A stretch of DNA of 64,000 nt from Tabrizicola_A aquatica (GTDB lineage: Bacteria; Pseudomonadota; Alphaproteobacteria; Rhodobacterales; Rhodobacteraceae), in assembly GCA_965194375.1 (NCBI GenBank), contig OZ239428.1; one strand, given 5' to 3'. Shown one piece after another: positions 60,990 through 64,000 of the stretch. The notes below the pieces were generated by a model, which searched no databases, was not told the origin of the DNA, and saw only the letters and a program-made list of their open reading frames with translations. Every line of letters starts with the position of its first letter. The stretch's first letter is position 1. A program made the translations under genes and the position numbers.

Positions 60990-61774
60990 CCCATCTCTGC
61001 CATCATGGCCTCGATCACCGGCACGTCCGAGGGGTTGTTCAACTCCCAAAACTGGCGGCCCTTGGCCTGCACTTCAACGCACAGCACCTGCCGTCCGTTT
61101 TCCAAAAACCGCAACTGCTCCAGCCCCTCCAGCGTTTCCAACGGGCCGATAGGCCAGGTCGGATAGGCCGCCAGTGCCGCCGGGCGATAGGCGTAGACGC
61201 CGACGTGGTGGAACACCGGGGTTTCGGCCTCATCGGCATAGGTCTTGGCCGTAAAGGGGATCACCTCTTTCGAGAAATAGAGCCCGCGCATCCCGGCCCC
61301 GAACACCGCAGTTGTGCCACCGACCCGGCCCGCGCGGCGGTCGGCCAGAAAGCCATTCAGTGCCCGGCCATCACAGCGCAGGACGGGTGTGGCGATATCG
61401 GCCCCGGGGTCGGCCAGAAGGCCGCGCACAAGGTCCTCGACGAACCATGCAGGCGTCAGCGGCGCATCGCCTTGCAGGTTCACCACCACATCATAGCCGG
61501 GCAGCTTGGCCGCCACCTCGGCACAGCGTTCGGTGCCGTTTTGCGCATCAGACGAGGTCATCACCACCTCGGCCCCAAAGGCTTCGGCGTGGGTGCGAAT
61601 GCGGTCATCGTCGGTGGCGACCACCACCCGATCCACGCCCTTGACGGCCATCGCCGCCTCCCAACTGCGGCGGATCAGGGTTTTCTCGCCATCGGGCCCT
61701 TTCAAGGACACCAAAGGCTTGCCCGGATAACGGGTTGAGGCATAGCGGGCGGGAATGGCGATGAGGGTGGTCAT
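60986..61774 (-). CDS. kdsB: 3-deoxy-manno-octulosonate cytidylyltransferase KdsB
   Basis: A 262-residue enzyme activating Kdo to CMP-Kdo for lipid A core and capsule. IAIPARYASTRYPGKPLV opens the protein, VVATDDDRI, MTSSDAQNGTERCAE and VNLQGDAPL are conserved. Its partner precursor enzyme kdsD is at 50.6 kb. The start overlaps the cysQ stop (ATGA) and the stop overlaps the following glycosyltransferase. Confidence 0.96.
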   Translation of the reverse strand: MTTLIAIPARYASTRYPGKPLVSLKGPDGEKTLIRRSWEAAMAVKGVDRVVVATDDDRIRTHAEAFGAEVVMTSSDAQNGTERCAEVAAKLPGYDVVVNLQGDAPLTPAWFVEDLVRGLLADPGADIATPVLRCDGRALNGFLADRRAGRVGGTTAVFGAGMRGLYFSKEVIPFTAKTYADEAETPVFHHVGVYAYRPAALAAYPTWPIGPLETLEGLEQLRFLENGRQVLCVEVQAKGRQFWELNNPSDVPVIEAMMAEMG

Positions 61775-62565
61775 TTCTTGAGCTGAACTCCGGGGGCATA
61801 GGCGATGAAGAACGGGTTGTCCCAGCCCGGCTTGCCATAGGCCAAGGGGGTATGATCGTCAAAGCGCACGACATGGCCGCCCGCGCCGCGCAAGACGGCA
61901 TCGCCTGCGGCGGTGTCCCATTCCATGGTGCGGCCAAGGCGGGGGTAAAGATCAGCCTCGCCCGTGGCCACCAGACAGAACTTCAGACTGGAGCCAGCCG
62001 ATTTCATATCCTTGCAGGCGTATTTGCCGATGTAATCATCGGTCGCCGCATCGCGGTGCGATTTGGATGCCACCACCATCAGGCCCGCATTGTCGGGCTG
62101 TGACACCGAAATGACGCGAGTCGCCCCCGCTGCGGCCTTATCCAAAGCACCGGGTTCTTCCACCGCCTGACCATCGGCACGCGTATAAAACAGCCGCCCT
62201 TGGGCCGGGGCATAGACCACCCCGCGCAAAGGCACGCCGTTTTCGACATAGGCGATGTTCACTGTGAAATCGCCCCGGCGCTGGACGAATTCCTTGGTGC
62301 CATCCAGCGGATCAACGATCAAAAAGGTCTGCGCCTTCAGCGCGTGGCTGGCGGCCTGTTCCTCGGTGATCAAGACCACATCGGGGAACGCCGCCCGCAG
62401 CCCGGCCGAGATGATCGCATCGGCGGCCTCATCGGCCTCGGTCACGGGGCTGGCATCGCTTTTGGATTTCACCTCGAACTCAGGGCCGTTGTAGACCTCC
62501 ATGATGCGGTCCCCCGCCTCAAGGGCAAGGCGGCGGATGATCGGAATCAGGCGGTCGAAATCCAT
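61771..62565 (-). CDS. cysQ: 3'(2'),5'-bisphosphate nucleotidase CysQ
   Basis: A 264-residue Mg-dependent inositol-monophosphatase-fold enzyme hydrolysing PAP to AMP. Motifs are EVKSKSDASPVTEADEAAD, IVDPLDGTKEFVQRRGDFTVN and EWDTAAGDAVLRGAGG. ATG 62565 matches homology; the longer frame upstream has no family resemblance. First in the cysQ-kdsB-GT2 unit and divergent from the ABC permease across 148 bases. PAP recycling could link to sulfation of surface glycan, but this is an inference. Confidence 0.93.
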   Translation of the reverse strand: MDFDRLIPIIRRLALEAGDRIMEVYNGPEFEVKSKSDASPVTEADEAADAIISAGLRAAFPDVVLITEEQAASHALKAQTFLIVDPLDGTKEFVQRRGDFTVNIAYVENGVPLRGVVYAPAQGRLFYTRADGQAVEEPGALDKAAAGATRVISVSQPDNAGLMVVASKSHRDAATDDYIGKYACKDMKSAGSSLKFCLVATGEADLYPRLGRTMEWDTAAGDAVLRGAGGHVVRFDDHTPLAYGKPGWDNPFFIAYAPGVQLKK

Positions 62566-62713
62566 GGTCGGTCCTTTAAGCGGGGCAAAATCGCCCTTGG
62601 CGTTATCGCCCTTGGCGTTGATTAAACATGACCTCGCCTTTATCATGCCTTGAAAAGGGAACAGCAAGATTTCCGGTGTAAACGGGGCCCAGACCCCGAG
62701 TGAGGTGATGCAG

Positions 62714-63538
62714 ATGTTTCAGCCCAGCATGCCACGAACCCGCATTGGCAGCACAGTTGCATTCCTTGAACTGATCTTCCACGCCACCGTCCGCCATGTC
62801 CGTAAATCGAACGGCAATGCCATTATCGGGCTTTTGGTATCGATCGCGCAGTCGCTGGTGGGCATCGGCGTGATGGTGCTGATGTTCAGCCTGATCGGGC
62901 GCGGGATCGGCACGCAGGTGCGCGGTGATTTCATCTTGTTCATCATGTCGGGCATCTTCAGCTTTATGACCCATTCCAAGACCATCAAGGCGGTGTCCAG
63001 CGCCGATGGTCCGACCTCGGCCATGATGAAACATGCGCCGATGAACACCATCGTTTCGGTCTCGGCGGCGGCGCTTTCGGCGCTGTATCTGCAAACGCTG
63101 TCGGCCGCGGTGATCTTGTTTGGCTATCACGCGCTGTGGACCCCCATCACCATCGATGAGCCGGTGGGTGTGGCGGCGATGTATCTCTTGTCATGGTCCT
63201 CGGGCATTGGGATCGGGCTGATCTTCAAGGCCGCCACCCCTTGGGCGCCCGACTTTTTCACCGTGGCCACCACCGCCTATACGCGGGCCAACATGGTTTT
63301 TTCAGGCAAGATGTTCGTGGCCAACATCACCCCGACGCACATTCTGGCGATCTTTATGTGGAACCCCTTGTTCCACTGCATCGACCAGACGCGGGGCTAT
63401 ATGTTTCTGAACTATGACCCGCGCTACACTTCGGCGCTTTATCCGGTGATCACCACCTTCGTGCTGATCGTCATCGGCCTGATGGCCGAGCGCTATACCG
63501 AAAAGCACATCTCGGCCAGTTGGAACGCCAAACGCTAA
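62714..63538 (+). CDS. Capsule-type ABC-2 polysaccharide export permease
   Basis: A 274-residue inner-membrane protein with about six helices, of the ABC-2/KpsM type. N-terminal ELIFHATVRHVRKSNGNAI and the loop NPLFHCIDQTRGYMF-like region (short form: FHCIDQTRG), plus the C-terminal ERYTEKHISASW, fit capsular polysaccharide or related glycan exporters. ATG 62714 is chosen since GAGG (62702-62705) is at proper spacing; GTG 62705 and ATG 62708 are too close. No partner ATPase is seen in the window. It lies close to kdsB/cysQ, supporting a Kdo-related glycan substrate. Confidence 0.85.
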   Translation: MFQPSMPRTRIGSTVAFLELIFHATVRHVRKSNGNAIIGLLVSIAQSLVGIGVMVLMFSLIGRGIGTQVRGDFILFIMSGIFSFMTHSKTIKAVSSADGPTSAMMKHAPMNTIVSVSAAALSALYLQTLSAAVILFGYHALWTPITIDEPVGVAAMYLLSWSSGIGIGLIFKAATPWAPDFFTVATTAYTRANMVFSGKMFVANITPTHILAIFMWNPLFHCIDQTRGYMFLNYDPRYTSALYPVITTFVLIVIGLMAERYTEKHISASWNAKR

Positions 63539-63650
63539 AGCGGGGGTTTCTTGGCCCTGGTCATGGGGTTGCGCCGGGCTTGGGGTGCGCAGCCGGTGCT
63601 GTCATTCTCAACTTTCTAAGGATTCTTCTGATTGCAAAGCGCTTAGCCCG

Positions 63651-63680
63651 CTTGCAGGCCCAATTGCCCCCCCCTATATA
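63651..63680 (+). promoter_or_regulatory. Predicted RpoH (heat-shock) promoter of dnaK
   Basis: CTTGCA at 63651-63656 and CCTATATA at 63673-63680 with a 16-base spacer, preceded by CCCG. This resembles alphaproteobacterial RpoH promoters (CTTG...CTATAT). The predicted start near 63686 gives a leader of about 105 bases before dnaK. Confidence 0.7.
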
Positions 63681-63790
63681 CGCCCTGAAGCCGGAATGAG
63701 GCGGATGCCTTTTTCCGAGTCTCACATGGGATCGGGTCGGAATGCCATCTTGGGTTCCGCCCACATCATCGCCTAAGGAAAGGGACACTC

Positions 63791-64000
63791 ATGGCCAAAG
63801 TCATTGGTATTGACCTCGGGACGACCAACTCTTGCGTTGCCATCATGGACGGCTCGCAGCCCCGGATCATCGAAAACGCTGAAGGTGCGCGCACCACGCC
63901 GTCGATCGTCGGTTTCACCGAAACCGAACGTCTGGTCGGTCAGGCCGCCAAGCGTCAGGCAGTCACCAACGCCGCGAACACTGTGTTCGCCGTCAAGCGC
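63791..64000 (+). CDS. dnaK: Molecular chaperone DnaK, N-terminal fragment
   Basis: The first 70 residues of Hsp70, truncated by the window end. It begins MAKVIGIDLGTTNSCVAIMDG, the phosphate-1 loop of the ATPase domain, and continues with NAEGARTTPSIVGF and LVGQAAKRQAVTN. AAGGAAAGGG precedes the ATG. The upstream promoter looks like an RpoH type. dnaJ and other partners would lie beyond the window. Confidence 0.97.
   Translation, partial: MAKVIGIDLGTTNSCVAIMDGSQPRIIENAEGARTTPSIVGFTETERLVGQAAKRQAVTNAANTVFAVKR

Overview
The window is high-GC, gene-dense alphaproteobacterial chromosome, most likely a purple-bacterial member of the Rhodobacteraceae/Paracoccaceae (Rhodobacter-type). The evidence is an intact rpoE-chrR singlet-oxygen regulatory pair with TGATCC-type promoters, a bciA-type 8-vinyl reductase of (bacterio)chlorophyll synthesis, the lspA/DUF3035/M16-pair arrangement beside purH, and FMN-binding glutamate synthase-like and RTX genes of the kind common in that family. 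I saw no insertion sequences, phage genes or CRISPR arrays. It reads as core chromosome with small insertions.

Layout. 0-13.5 kb: a truncated saccharopine-dehydrogenase-like gene, heparinase II/III-like protein, purH, lspA, a DUF3035 lipoprotein, a paired M16 peptidase, mutL-rmuC-hutD (4-base overlaps), a LysE exporter, a homocysteine methyltransferase and rluA. 13.5-22.6 kb: a membrane-anchored glutamate-synthase-like flavoprotein, a TMADH-type flavin/Fe-S oxidoreductase with an aldehyde dehydrogenase, a 1-Cys peroxiredoxin, and dadA with a glycosyltransferase and an FkbM methyltransferase. 22.8-31.3 kb: the RNA/translation block rbfA-truB-rpsO-pnp on the minus strand, with DUF2233, DUF1643, an RTX gene and bciA between its members, then dapB. 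31.3-40.6 kb: redox-stress region with three TGATCC-N16-CGTA promoter-like sites, a small secreted protein, DUF1674, rsmB, FAD oxidoreductase-DUF1365-SDR, rpoE-chrR, a Prx5-type peroxiredoxin, ferredoxin reductase, rsmD and a TauE-type transporter. 40.9-49.7 kb: gltB and gltD separated by a secreted-protein gene, uppP, and an NDUFA9-like protein. 49.8-54.8 kb: tRNA-Leu(CAG), rnd, kdsD, lptC-lptA-lptB, hpf, ptsN. 54.8-63.5 kb: surface-glycan genes (GT14-like, GT2, GT4, galU; GT2, kdsB, cysQ; ABC export permease). The window ends inside dnaK.

How they fit together. Two themes dominate. The first is envelope glycan supply and export: kdsD and kdsB for Kdo, galU for UDP-glucose, several glycosyltransferases, LptABC, UppP and a capsule-type permease. 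The second is redox and singlet-oxygen defence: RpoE-ChrR, two peroxiredoxins, flavin oxidoreductases and a predicted new RpoE target at 31.35 kb. The best leads are that third RpoE-type promoter, the RpoE-linked three-gene operon without a cfa gene, the foreign genes coupled into the rbfA-truB block, the secreted-protein gene that splits gltB from gltD, and a large bulged inverted repeat before gltD. All functions are inferred by reading the sequence; no database search was run.
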